Source of the DNA: Eubacteriales bacterium
GTDB lineage: Bacteria > Bacillota > Clostridia > Monoglobales > Firm-18
Assembly: GCA_028697835.1 (NCBI GenBank)
Contig: JAQVDK010000006.1
Coordinates: 1 to 45,107 of the forward strand
Length of the DNA: 45,107 nt
Direction of reading: 5' to 3'
In this document: positions 33,065 to 41,804 of the stretch, in pieces
Numbering within the stretch: the first letter of the stretch is position 1
Layout of the letters: each line of letters starts with the position of its first letter
Made by a program: the position numbers and the translations under genes
The notes under the pieces: generated by a model
The model's input: only the letters and a program-made list of their open reading frames with translations
What the model was told of the DNA's origin: nothing
Databases searched by the model: none

Positions 33065-35350
33065 TTACCTTTCAGCTTTTGTGTTTATCTGCTCTTTTTT
33101 GTGGCATACAACCATAACGGAATTATCCTTGCTTAGTGTAACGGTAACCGTATCGCCTTCTTTAATTTGACCTGATATAAACATTTCTGCCAAAGTCGCT
33201 TCTATTTCTTTTGAAATAACCCTTCTCATGGGTCTTGCGCCGTATTTTTCGTCATAGCCTTTTTTGACTATATATGCTTTTAGCTCTTCGCTGAAAGCAA
33301 TTTTTATGTTCTTTTCCAAAAGACCTTTTTTCAAATCGTCCAGCATCAAGCTGCAAATATCGATAAGCTCTTTTTCTGTCAAATGGTCGAAGATTACAAT
33401 TTCGTCAACCCTGTTTAAAAATTCCGGGCGGAAAATTTCCTTAAGCGCCGAGCCTACCTTGTTTTTAACATCTTGGGTTTTGGAATGGCTAAATCCAAGG
33501 GAGGCGCCTTTTGCGTCCGTTCCGGCGTTGGAGGTCATAATAATTACACAGTTTTCAAAGTTTACAACCTTTCCATGGCTGTCGGTAAGCCTTCCCTCGT
33601 CCAAAATTTGAAGAAGAAGATTAAATATATCGCTATGCGCCTTTTCAATCTCGTCAAACAGGATAACGCTGTAGGGGCGGCGTCTTACCTTTTCGGTAAG
33701 CTGTCCTGCATCGTCATAGCCCACATACCCCGGGGGCGAGCCGATTATTTTTGAAACGGAGTGTTTTTCGGTGTATTCGCTCATGTCAAGGCGAATCAGG
33801 GCGTCCTCGTCGTCAAAAAGCTCTCTGGCAAGCTGCCTTACAAGCTCTGTTTTACCCACTCCCGTGGGACCGACAAATATGAAGGAAACCGGGCGCCTTT
33901 TTGCGGATATGCCCGAGCGGTTAATCCTTATTGCACGGGCAACGGCGTTTACAGCTTCGTTTTGACCGATAAGCCGCCTGTGCAGCCTGTTTTCAAGGTT
34001 TATAAGCTTGTTGGACTCAAATTCGCTAATGCGCTGGACGGGAATTTTAGTCCACATTTCAATAACCGCCGCTACGTCGTTTATTTCAAGCTCTGTAAAA
34101 AGAGCCTCCTTTTCCAGATTTTCTATTTCCCTAACAAGCCTGCACTCGTTGATTTTAAGGTCTGCAGCCTTTTGGTAATCCTCAATGGAATCGGCAAGGG
34201 CGGCGCTTTCTTTTTCCTCCTGCACCGCTTTAAGCTCCATTTTAAGCATTTCCAGCTCCGTAAGCTTGGTGTTATTCAAATTGGCACGAGAGCCTGCCTC
34301 GTCAATAACGTCTATAGCCTTATCCGGCATAAACCTGTCGGTAATATACCTGTCCGCCAAAACCACCGCCGTGCGGATAACGTCATCGCTGATTTTAACG
34401 CTATGGTGATTTTCGTAATAATCTTTTATGCCTTTTATAATTTCTATTGTTTCGTCAACGGAAGGCTCTTCCACTATAACAGGCTGGAACCTTCGCTCGA
34501 GGGCGGAGTCCTTTTCAATGTGCCTGCGGTATTCGTCCAAGGTGGTTGCGCCAATTACCTGAATATCTCCTTTGGAAAGGGCGGGCTTTAGAATGTTTGC
34601 CGCTCCCATTGCGCCTTCGGCGTCTCCTGCCGCCACTATGTTGTGAAGCTCGTCTATGACGAAAATAATATTTCCTCTTTTCTTGGCTTCTTCTATTATT
34701 GCCTTTAATCTGGCTTCAAATTGGCCCCTGAATTGAGTGCCTGCAACTACCGAAGTCAAATCCAAAAGATAGACTTCTTTATCCAAAAGCTTGTTTGGCA
34801 CCTGCTTTTGGGCAATTTTGACCGCCAGGCCTTCGGCTATTGCAGTTTTGCCAACGCCCGGCTCGCCAATTAAAACGGGGTTGTTTTTCTTTCTTCTGTT
34901 TAAAATTTGGACAACCCGCTCAATTTCCACATCCCTGCCAACTATTCTGTCGATTTCGTTGTTTTTTGCCTTGTTTGTAAGGTTTGTCCCGTATTGGTCC
35001 AAAACACTTTTCTTTTTAGGCGCTTCCTTGGTAGCTGTTTTTTGCGATTTGGAGCTGTTTTTTTCGTTGGAAGAGTCTTTGTCTTCCGTGCCGCCAAACA
35101 GGGACTGCATCATGGGCACCATGTTTTTCATCATTTCCGGATTAAGCTCGCTCCCTTCGCCAAGCAAACCCTTGCTAAGCTCGTCGAACTCCTCCTCGTT
35201 AATGCCCATTTGGTTTATAATATCGTTAATAGGCGCTATTCCAAGGCTTTTTGCACACGTCATGCAATAGCCTTCGTTTTTATGTTCGCCGCCTTCAACC
35301 TTCGTTATAAAAACTACTGCCATGTTTTCTTTGCACTTACTGCATAACAT
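33065..35350 (-). CDS. clpE: ClpE-like AAA+ unfoldase with N-terminal zinc finger
   Basis: This protein of about 761 residues starts at the ATG at 35350 (GGAGGCAGAGG before it); the longer frame reads through the promoter. The N-terminus is a four-Cys zinc finger (MLCSKCKEN ... EGYCMTCAKS) with no Clp_N repeats. A Ser/Lys-rich linker follows, then the first ATPase (Walker [10 protein letters not shown]), a UVR middle region (IEDYQKAADLKINECRL), the second ATPase ([10 protein letters not shown]) and a C-terminal domain. This order matches ClpE. The finger resembles that of McsA at 27770. It probably works with ClpP on damaged proteins. I found no CtsR box; instead two 48-bp repeats with promoter sequences precede it. 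Confidence 0.87.
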   Translation of the reverse strand: MLCSKCKENMAVVFITKVEGGEHKNEGYCMTCAKSLGIAPINDIINQMGINEEEFDELSKGLLGEGSELNPEMMKNMVPMMQSLFGGTEDKDSSNEKNSSKSQKTATKEAPKKKSVLDQYGTNLTNKAKNNEIDRIVGRDVEIERVVQILNRRKKNNPVLIGEPGVGKTAIAEGLAVKIAQKQVPNKLLDKEVYLLDLTSVVAGTQFRGQFEARLKAIIEEAKKRGNIIFVIDELHNIVAAGDAEGAMGAANILKPALSKGDIQVIGATTLDEYRRHIEKDSALERRFQPVIVEEPSVDETIEIIKGIKDYYENHHSVKISDDVIRTAVVLADRYITDRFMPDKAIDVIDEAGSRANLNNTKLTELEMLKMELKAVQEEKESAALADSIEDYQKAADLKINECRLVREIENLEKEALFTELEINDVAAVIEMWTKIPVQRISEFESNKLINLENRLHRRLIGQNEAVNAVARAIRINRSGISAKRRPVSFIFVGPTGVGKTELVRQLARELFDDEDALIRLDMSEYTEKHSVSKIIGSPPGYVGYDDAGQLTEKVRRRPYSVILFDEIEKAHSDIFNLLLQILDEGRLTDSHGKVVNFENCVIIMTSNAGTDAKGASLGFSHSKTQDVKNKVGSALKEIFRPEFLNRVDEIVIFDHLTEKELIDICSLMLDDLKKGLLEKNIKIAFSEELKAYIVKKGYDEKYGARPMRRVISKEIEATLAEMFISGQIKEGDTVTVTLSKDNSVMVVCHKKEQINTKAER

Positions 35351-35427
35351 AACCTCTGCCTCCAATCTGTATGGAAAATATATGAGAAAAAGCTTTTCTT
35401 TTGATTTATGAAAATAAAAATACATTC

Positions 35428-35475
35428 GGCGCAAAGATGGATATGATGAAATTCGCTTACACTCATTATATCATA
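35428..35475. repeat. 48-bp repeat, copy 1 (promoter-carrying)
   Basis: This copy is identical to copy 2 at 46 of 48 positions. On the minus strand it carries an extended -10 TGATATAAT (box 35465-35470) pointing at clpE. Its -10 side extends into a GGATATGAT/ATCATATCC inverted repeat. Confidence 0.85.
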
Positions 35476-35497
35476 TCCTTTATTTAATTACGCCGTT

Positions 35498-35545
35498 GGC
35501 GCAAAGATGGATATGATGAAATTCGCTTATACTCATTATAACATA
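35498..35545. repeat. 48-bp repeat, copy 2 (promoter-carrying)
   Basis: Second copy, 70 bp from the first, with a 22-bp AT-rich spacer between. On the minus strand it carries an extended -10 TGTTATAAT (box 35535-35540). No strong -35 box lies upstream of either copy. Confidence 0.85.
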
Positions 35546-35579
35546 ACAGATTGGATTTGGAAATAGTAGTAATAAACAT

Positions 35580-35936
35580 TTAAGATTTATCTTTTGGTCT
35601 GAAAATTAGTGCAAACGCATAACCAAAGAACATTGCCGCCGCAATCCCTGCAGCGGTGGCAGTAAGCCCGCCTGTAAAAATCCCTATAAGCCCCCTTTCG
35701 TCAACTGCCTTCATAACTCCTTTGCCAAGGGCATAGCCAAAGCCCGTCAGGGGTATTGTAGCGCCTGCTCCTGCAAATTTTACCAGCGGCTCATAAAGCC
35801 CAACTCCCGTAAGAATAGTGCCTATTACCACATAGGAAACCAAAATTCTTGCAGGCGTAAGCTTTGTTTTGTCAATAAGAACCTGACCTATGGCACAAAG
35901 CAGTCCGCCGATTAAAAAAACCTTTAAATATTCCAT
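35580..35936 (-). CDS. spoVAE: Stage V sporulation protein AE (SpoVAE)
   Basis: This 118-residue membrane protein (start ATG at 35936 after AAGGAG) has four hydrophobic helices (VFLIGGLLCAIGQVLID; ILVSYVVIGTILTGVGLYEPL; GFGYALGKGVMKAV; GGLTATAAGIAAAMFFGYAFALIF). It matches SpoVAE(b), part of the SpoVA channel in the spore inner membrane that moves dipicolinic acid into the forespore and out at germination. It is 4 bp after spoVAD. Confidence 0.93.
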   Translation of the reverse strand: MEYLKVFLIGGLLCAIGQVLIDKTKLTPARILVSYVVIGTILTGVGLYEPLVKFAGAGATIPLTGFGYALGKGVMKAVDERGLIGIFTGGLTATAAGIAAAMFFGYAFALIFRPKDKS

Positions 35937-35940
35937 ACTA

Positions 35941-36963
35941 TCACTCCTTCGTATTGGAAATTGCCACAGCATGGGCTATACATGGAATGGACTCTCCCTG
36001 CTGGGTTATGGTAGGGCTCATAAGCGCACCTGTGCCCACAAACAAAACATTGTTTATAACCTTTTTCTGAAGCTGATTTAAAATATATCCGCAAAGGACT
36101 ATTGCACTGCACCCGCAGCCGCTGCCGCCGGCGTGCACATCCTGTTTTTCCTGGTCAAAAACCATCAGCCCGCAATCGTTATAGTTTTTGCCAAGGTCAT
36201 ATCCTGCCTCCGACATCATCTCCTGCACAATTTCAAACCCTATTTTCCCCAAATCTCCGGTAACAATAAGGTCGTAGTAGTCCGGTCCCCTTTTGGTATC
36301 GCTAAAGTGTGCCAAAAGAGTGTCCACCGCCGCAGGCGCCATTGCCGCACCCATGTTGGCAGCGTCCTTTATGCCCTTGTCAATAATTTTTCCTGTGGTT
36401 ATATGGGTGATATACGGGCCTTCCCCTTCGTTTGACAAAACCGCCATTCCCGCCCCTGTCACCGTCCACTGGGCGGTGGGCGTCCTTTGTCCGCCATATT
36501 CCATGGGAAAACGAAACTGCCGCTCGGCAGAGGCAAAGTGGCTGCTTGTTCCGCAAATTACATTTTCCGCAAACCCCCCGTCTATGGCCATTGCACCCAG
36601 CGACAGCGACTCCGCCATAGTAGAGCAGGCGCCAAACAGCCCATATATGGGCACCTCCAGCTCCCTTGCTCCAAAGCTGGAGCTTACGCATTGGTTTTGC
36701 AGGTCGCCGGAATAGATAAGGTTAATTTCCCCAAGAGGTTTGTTTGCCTTATGTGCGGCTTTTGTAATTGCCTCCCTTTGCATTTTGATTTCAGACTTTT
36801 CCCAGGACTCCTCTCCCCAGTGTCCGTCCTCCATAATAAGGTCGAAAGCTTCCCCGATAGGTCCTTCGCCTTCTTTTTTGCCTGCTATGGTGTACGCGCC
36901 TATTATTTTCACATCCCCCGAGATAAAAACACTTTGACGTCCCAGTCTTTTATTTGCCTGCAT
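35941..36963 (-). CDS. spoVAD: Stage V sporulation protein AD (SpoVAD)
   Basis: SpoVAD (about 340 residues) has a thiolase-like fold: FGACSTMAESLSLGA carries the Cys at the position of the ketosynthase nucleophile, and GGSGCGCSAIVLCG lies near the C-terminus. SpoVAD binds dipicolinic acid and is part of the SpoVA channel. The start is the ATG at 36963, 7 bp after GGTGGG. It is followed at once by spoVAE. spoVAC, normally just upstream, is not here. A mother-cell or forespore sigma promoter is expected; no convincing one was identified in the 140-bp upstream stretch. Confidence 0.95.
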   Translation of the reverse strand: MQANKRLGRQSVFISGDVKIIGAYTIAGKKEGEGPIGEAFDLIMEDGHWGEESWEKSEIKMQREAITKAAHKANKPLGEINLIYSGDLQNQCVSSSFGARELEVPIYGLFGACSTMAESLSLGAMAIDGGFAENVICGTSSHFASAERQFRFPMEYGGQRTPTAQWTVTGAGMAVLSNEGEGPYITHITTGKIIDKGIKDAANMGAAMAPAAVDTLLAHFSDTKRGPDYYDLIVTGDLGKIGFEIVQEMMSEAGYDLGKNYNDCGLMVFDQEKQDVHAGGSGCGCSAIVLCGYILNQLQKKVINNVLFVGTGALMSPTITQQGESIPCIAHAVAISNTKE

Positions 36964-37031
36964 TAACATCCCACCTTGTCAAAACTTCTATTATTCTAAA
37001 TTATTATTGATTAAAGCGGAAATATTTATGC

Positions 37032-37077
37032 AAAAAAAGCCCTTTGTCAAACCTGATGATTTGACAAAGGGCTTTAA
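37032..37077 (-). terminator. Terminator of the galE-nahK-nagB operon
   Basis: The hairpin AAAGCCCTTTGTCAAA/TTTGACAAAGGGCTTT is followed by seven T on the minus strand. Confidence 0.9.
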
Positions 37078-37102
37078 AATATTTCGCATATAAAGCGGTT
37101 GC

Positions 37103-37822
37103 TTATGATAGTGCATCCTCATCGGCGATAAGGGTAACATCGCTGTGAAGGTTTAACATTGTTGACGGATTTTGGGTTGTAATTTTTCCTGAAAGAAGGC
37201 TTCTTACAGCCTCGGCTTTAACTTTTCCGCTTGCAAGTATAATGATTTTCCTTGATTTTAAGATTGTTCCCATGCCTGTTGTTAAGGCTTTTTTCGGAAC
37301 ATCGTCCATGCTGTCAAAAAACCTTGAGTTTGCTTCAATTGTGTTTTGGGTTAGGGAGGTGATGTGGGTTGCGCTTTCAAGGTAGTCGTCGGGCTCGTTA
37401 AAGCCAATGTGTCCGTTTTGACCTATGCCCAGTACCTGCAAATCAATGCCGCCTGCAGCCCCAATTGCTTCCTCATAGCGCACACATTCACCTTCGGGAT
37501 TGTCTGTTTCTCCGTTTGGAATATTAACATTTTCCTTATTTATATTAATGTGGTTGAAGAAATTTTCAAACATAAAATAGTGGTAGCTTTGGTTATTGTC
37601 TTTTGATATTGGAAAATACTCGTCCAAATTAAAGGTTTTTATCTTGGAAAAATCAAGCTTGTTTTCCTTGTTCATTTGAATGAGTCGGCTATACATTCCA
37701 AGGGGTGTAGAGCCTGTTGGAAGTCCTAAAATACAGTCAGGCTTCATTGTAACCTGTGCCGCCACAATTCTTGCGGCAGCTTCGGAAACTTCATCATAAT
37801 TTTTGCATTTTATTACTCTCAT
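37103..37822 (-). CDS. nagB: Glucosamine-6-phosphate deaminase
   Basis: NagB of 239 residues converts glucosamine-6-phosphate to fructose-6-phosphate and ammonia. Visible are the phosphate loop LGLPTGSTPLGMY, the FNLDEYF motif with the catalytic Asp and the active-site GIGQNGHIGFNEP with the catalytic His and Glu. Length is typical of the short bacterial form. Its start overlaps the stop of the PIG-L deacetylase by 4 bp, so the deacetylase and deaminase are coupled. It is the last gene of the operon. Confidence 0.95.
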   Translation of the reverse strand: MRVIKCKNYDEVSEAAARIVAAQVTMKPDCILGLPTGSTPLGMYSRLIQMNKENKLDFSKIKTFNLDEYFPISKDNNQSYHYFMFENFFNHININKENVNIPNGETDNPEGECVRYEEAIGAAGGIDLQVLGIGQNGHIGFNEPDDYLESATHITSLTQNTIEANSRFFDSMDDVPKKALTTGMGTILKSRKIIILASGKVKAEAVRSLLSGKITTQNPSTMLNLHSDVTLIADEDALS

Positions 37823-38640
37823 AATACTGAACCTACTTTCTTTGAAATGTTATTTGCAAAATCTTGAACATACTTTAATATAAATTCTTTAATATCCAAG
37901 TTATGGTCACGAACTAAAGGGGTAAGGTCCATGGCGTAAGAGACCGCATTTACCTTATCTACCCCGTGGGATTCGCTGTATGTTGCGTTAGCAAGCCATC
38001 TTCCGACGGTTGCAAGGTCATAGCGCTTTCCGCCTGCTATTTGCGAGTCGAAAACGCCCAAAAGAGCAGCCCCTAAATTGTCACGCCCGGAAACGTCGAA
38101 TGAAACCTTGTGCTCATCGCCAAGCCAGTCCAGACCCCTCCAAACCTCACAGCCATAAACCGCCTTTGGGGTGTAGCCAAGCTCTCTTAAAGCCTTTATA
38201 ACCTTTACCGCCACGCCAATATGGGTATCGTGCTTGTCTGCCAGGTTGTGGGTGTATATATAATCAGGTGTTGACCTTTCGATTATGCTTTTGATGTCAT
38301 CTATAACGTCTGTGTTTGTTGGGGATTTAACCTGGCTGCTTGTGTAGTCAAGAAAAACCTGAGCGCAGTATTCGCCTACAAAAGCGGCCTTTTTTTGCTC
38401 CACCTTTCTGACAGCCTGCATTTGCTCATCGGTGTAGTGGGCGTAAATTCCGCTTCTTGGGCTTCCTGCACCGTTGGTCACAACAACGCCTGTAAAATGC
38501 TTATCATCTTTTCCAAAGCAATTTAAAATGCCGTCATACGCCATAATTTCTATATCGTCATGGTGGGCGGCAATCGCCAGGTGAGTGGTTTTTTCAAGCG
38601 CCTTATCCTCGCTGATTCCGCTTGGTATATAAATTTCCAT
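37819..38640 (-). CDS. PIG-L/LmbE-family deacetylase
   Basis: This 273-residue zinc hydrolase belongs to the family that removes acetyl groups from N-acetylglucosamine-type sugars. The family AHPDD motif appears as AAHHDDIE near residue 30, and the later His motif as YTHNLADKHDTH. Start ATG after AAAGGAGCG. Being translationally coupled to nagB, it is a candidate for deacetylating GlcNAc or GlcNAc-6-phosphate in place of NagA. In Bacteroides, a PIG-L domain is fused to NagB, which supports the pairing. The exact substrate is inference. Confidence 0.85.
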   Translation of the reverse strand: MEIYIPSGISEDKALEKTTHLAIAAHHDDIEIMAYDGILNCFGKDDKHFTGVVVTNGAGSPRSGIYAHYTDEQMQAVRKVEQKKAAFVGEYCAQVFLDYTSSQVKSPTNTDVIDDIKSIIERSTPDYIYTHNLADKHDTHIGVAVKVIKALRELGYTPKAVYGCEVWRGLDWLGDEHKVSFDVSGRDNLGAALLGVFDSQIAGGKRYDLATVGRWLANATYSESHGVDKVNAVSYAMDLTPLVRDHNLDIKEFILKYVQDFANNISKKVGSVL

Positions 38641-38676
38641 TGTTATCGCTCCTTTATGGCAACCAAAGAGCCAGAT

Positions 38677-39759
38677 TTAAATATATTTTTGCACAACTTT
38701 TTTCATGAAATCCATTTTTGTTTCCATGTCCGAAACCAATTTAAATTGGTTTCTTGCCCTGTCAAGATTATGGCTTGGGCGATGTATTTTAAAGTAATTG
38801 TCGCCGTCTAAATAGTCTGTTAAAAACCTGATTCCACATTCAAAGGTCATAAGCTTTGCGGAAAAAGCCATATACTCAATTTCTGCCGGGGCAAGAGTGT
38901 CCCCCACTACTTCCAAAAATCCTTTGGTGAATATTTCATAAAGTTCATCCCGCATAAAAACCTTTGATAAATCCGTTTCGTCCTCAAGGGCAGAGCTTGC
39001 GCCAAAACGAATGGAGTCGCCAAAGTCATATAAAAGCGAGCCGGGCATAACGGTATCAAGGTCAATAACACATATGCCCTCGCCTGTTTTGTTGTCTATC
39101 ATGATATTGTTATACTTTGTGTCGTTATGTGTTACGCGGACGGGAATGTCGCCTTTTTCTATAAGGTCAACTATGATTCCAACCTCGTCTTTTCGAGCCA
39201 TTGCAAACTCGATTTCAGCTTCAACCTCTTTTACCCTGCCGACTTTGTCAGCTTTGACTGCCTTTAGCAGGTTTTCAAAGCGTACTTTTGTGTTGTGGAA
39301 GTTGGGTATTGGCTCAAAAAGGGATTTGGCAGGAAAGTCTGCAAGCTGCCTTTGAAACAGTGCAAAGGATTTCGCAGCGTTGTAAAAATGAATCGGCTCC
39401 TGCACAAGCTGATGGCTTTTTGCATCGGTGATAAACACATAAATCCTGTAATATTCTTCGTCGGGAGTCATATAGAAATTCTCGCCGTCGTTGGTCTTTA
39501 TTATATTCAAGGTTTCCCTTTCGGGGTCCCCGCCTCGGGCTATAATTTGTTCCCTAAGGTGGGATGTTACAGCCGAAATATTTTTCATTATATTTTCGGG
39601 TGATTTAAAAATTTGGTTGTTTATCCTTTGAAGAATGTATTTTTTTGCGGTAGTTGTGACGAGGTATGTATCGTTAATGTGCCCCTCGCCATAAGGAACT
39701 ATGCTGGTTGGCTCTCCTTCTATTTTAAAATTTGATAAAATTTTCTCACATTCCATCAT
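38677..39759 (-). CDS. nahK: N-acetylhexosamine 1-kinase (NahK)
   Basis: This 360-residue phosphotransferase aligns by eye along its length with NahK of Bifidobacterium longum: YGEGHINDTYLVTT at the N-terminus, the catalytic VTHNDTKYNNIMID and IDLDTVMPGSLLYDFGDSIRFGASSALEDE. NahK phosphorylates GlcNAc and GalNAc at C1, as in the lacto-N-biose/galacto-N-biose pathway of gut bacteria. The start overlaps the preceding gene by 14 bp (ATGATG at 39754-39759; either ATG possible). No lacto-N-biose phosphorylase is in the window, so the sugar source is unknown. Confidence 0.9.
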   Translation of the reverse strand: MMECEKILSNFKIEGEPTSIVPYGEGHINDTYLVTTTAKKYILQRINNQIFKSPENIMKNISAVTSHLREQIIARGGDPERETLNIIKTNDGENFYMTPDEEYYRIYVFITDAKSHQLVQEPIHFYNAAKSFALFQRQLADFPAKSLFEPIPNFHNTKVRFENLLKAVKADKVGRVKEVEAEIEFAMARKDEVGIIVDLIEKGDIPVRVTHNDTKYNNIMIDNKTGEGICVIDLDTVMPGSLLYDFGDSIRFGASSALEDETDLSKVFMRDELYEIFTKGFLEVVGDTLAPAEIEYMAFSAKLMTFECGIRFLTDYLDGDNYFKIHRPSHNLDRARNQFKLVSDMETKMDFMKKVVQKYI

Positions 39760-40630
39760 ATAGCCCTCTTTCGATAAGTTCTTTTATTGCTTTTACCACC
39801 ATGGGTTTGTCTTCCTTATAGGTAATTCCATACCATTTATCGTCTGTTTGCAAAACATCAACCTTTGCTTTACCGCTTTTTATAAGGCTGTCCACAATCA
39901 AGGGTATATAATATTCCGACTTTATGAGGTCATTGGTAGTGTTTAAAAAGTCTATAAAGCCTTTTTCTATTTCCTCAAAAATAACCGGGGTAAAGCCCCA
40001 CATATTCATGGACACCACAGTATCCTGGGGAAGAGGAATCCAGTTTTCCCCGTCCTCGGTATATTTCAAATCTTTAATTTTGGTCCTCTCTACAATGCTT
40101 TTTAAGGTGTTGTTTTCAATTTCGCACACCCCTCGGGATACGGTGCCGTTTTCCGTTAAGGTGTTCTTTAGCTTATAGCCCACCATTGAAAAATTATATC
40201 CTGAGGTGGCTTTAAGATGGTCATTTAATATTTTAAAAGAGTTTTGCCCGTAATAATCGTCTGCGTTTATAACTGCAAAAGGTGTATCTATAATACTTTT
40301 GCAGGATAAAATTGCATGGGCTGTTCCCCAAGGCTTAACCCTACCTTCTGGGGTTTTGTACCCTTTTGGAAGGTCGTTTATATCTTGGAAGGCATATTCC
40401 ACCTTTATTTTGCTTTCGGCCCTTTTTCCGACCGTTTGCTTAAATTCATTTTCAAAATCCTTCTTTATAATAAATACAACTTTGTCAAAACCAGCCTTTA
40501 CCGCATCATAAATAGAGAAATCTAAAATAGTTTCTCCATTTGGACCTACGGGCTCGATTTGTTTCAGGCCGCCAAACCGGCTGCCCATGCCGGCTGCCAT
40601 AATTACAAGTGTAGTTTTATCTGTAGCCAT
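39746..40630 (-). CDS. Sugar-1-phosphate nucleotidyltransferase
   Basis: This nucleotidyltransferase of 294 residues has the N-terminal signature [25 protein letters not shown] and the metal-binding [10 protein letters not shown]. The start is the ATG at 40630, after GGAGGG, 14 bp inside the end of galE. By position between galE and nahK it should activate the GlcNAc-1-P or GalNAc-1-P made by NahK with UTP, giving the UDP sugars that GalE interconverts. That takes the place of GalT in the bifidobacterial pathway. Substrate is inferred from context. Confidence 0.85.
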   Translation of the reverse strand: MATDKTTLVIMAAGMGSRFGGLKQIEPVGPNGETILDFSIYDAVKAGFDKVVFIIKKDFENEFKQTVGKRAESKIKVEYAFQDINDLPKGYKTPEGRVKPWGTAHAILSCKSIIDTPFAVINADDYYGQNSFKILNDHLKATSGYNFSMVGYKLKNTLTENGTVSRGVCEIENNTLKSIVERTKIKDLKYTEDGENWIPLPQDTVVSMNMWGFTPVIFEEIEKGFIDFLNTTNDLIKSEYYIPLIVDSLIKSGKAKVDVLQTDDKWYGITYKEDKPMVVKAIKELIERGLYDGM

Positions 40631-41627
40631 TTGGATTTCCCTCCTGCCATCTCCATGTATCTGCACACATATCGTCTATGGTATGCACTGCTTTAAAACC
40701 AAGTTCTTTTTCCGCTTTCGACGGGTCGGCATAGCACATTCCTATATCGCCGGGACGTCTTTTTACTATTTTATAAGGAACTTTTCTGCCGCTTGCCCTT
40801 TCAAAAGCCTTAACCATGTCCAAAACGCTGTATCCCTGCCCTGTTCCCAGGTTATAAATCACCATGCCGGACTTTTTTGATATTTTTTCAATTGCCTTAA
40901 GGTGTCCGTCTGCCAAATCCATAACATGGATATAGTCGCGAACGCCGGTTCCGTCGGGGGTGTCGTAGTCGTCTCCAAAAACAGAAAGCTCTTTTAGCTT
41001 GCCTATTGCGACCTGTGAAATATAAGGCACAAGGTTGTTTGGAATTCCGTTGGGGTCCTCGCCTATAAGCCCGCTTTTGTGTGCCCCCACAGGGTTAAAG
41101 TAACGCAGTATGGCAATATCCCATTGGTTGTCGGATTTGCATAAATCTTTAAGTATATACTCGATTGTCAGCTTTGTCTGCCCATATGGGTTTGTGGCTG
41201 AAAGGGGGAAGTCCTCTTTAATCGGGACGGCGTGGGGGTCACCATATACCGTAGCCGACGAGCTGAACACAAGTTTTTTTACATTGTATTTTTCCATGAC
41301 TTTGCAAAGGTTAAGTGTGCCTGTTATGTTGTTATGGTAATAAGTCAGGGGAATTTGAACAGACTCGCCGACAGCTTTAAGGCCTGCAAAGTGTATGACA
41401 GCGTCATAGTTTCCGTTTTTAAAGATTTCGTCCATTGCCTCGCAGTCTAAAAGGTCGGCTTTGAAAAACCCAAAATCTTTTCCGGTAATCTTCTTTACAC
41501 GCTCAAGAGCAACCTCACTGCTGTTGGAAAGATTATCAACTACATCAATATCATAACCGGCTTCCAAAAGAAGCACACATGTGTGGCTTCCGATGTATCC
41601 TGCGCCGCCGGTAACCAAAATTTTCAT
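40617..41627 (-). CDS. galE: UDP-glucose / UDP-N-acetylglucosamine 4-epimerase
   Basis: GalE of 336 residues, a short-chain dehydrogenase-type epimerase. The NAD-binding loop [12 protein letters not shown], the catalytic SSSATVYG and YGQTK are visible. It interconverts UDP-Glc/UDP-Gal and often UDP-GlcNAc/UDP-GalNAc. Start ATG 6 bp after GGAGGAA. It is first in the operon and has a SigA promoter (41670-41698). Its 3' end overlaps the next gene. Confidence 0.95.
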   Translation of the reverse strand: MKILVTGGAGYIGSHTCVLLLEAGYDIDVVDNLSNSSEVALERVKKITGKDFGFFKADLLDCEAMDEIFKNGNYDAVIHFAGLKAVGESVQIPLTYYHNNITGTLNLCKVMEKYNVKKLVFSSSATVYGDPHAVPIKEDFPLSATNPYGQTKLTIEYILKDLCKSDNQWDIAILRYFNPVGAHKSGLIGEDPNGIPNNLVPYISQVAIGKLKELSVFGDDYDTPDGTGVRDYIHVMDLADGHLKAIEKISKKSGMVIYNLGTGQGYSVLDMVKAFERASGRKVPYKIVKRRPGDIGMCYADPSKAEKELGFKAVHTIDDMCADTWRWQEGNPNGYR

Positions 41628-41669
41628 GGCATTTCCTCCAAAAATATAGTATTTATTTTTATCATTTCA

Positions 41670-41698
41670 ATTGTACATTAATCTTGTCAGAAAATCAA
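41670..41698 (-). promoter_or_regulatory. SigA promoter of the galE operon
   Basis: On the minus strand TTGATT (41693-41698) and TACAAT (41670-41675) are separated by 17 bp. Confidence 0.7.
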
Positions 41699-41804
41699 GT
41701 GAAAAAGTTTATAAAACTTTAATGCAAATAATAAAAATTTTCGGAATTTTCTCTTATAGACAAGCATAAGGTTGTTATAGGAGAAATTTGGAGGGAAAAC
41801 TTTC

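Noticed and set aside
36964-37031. SigG/SigF promoter for spoVAD
   Set aside because: A GCATA-like and a CAATAATA element occur about 17 bp apart but match the consensus too poorly to list.
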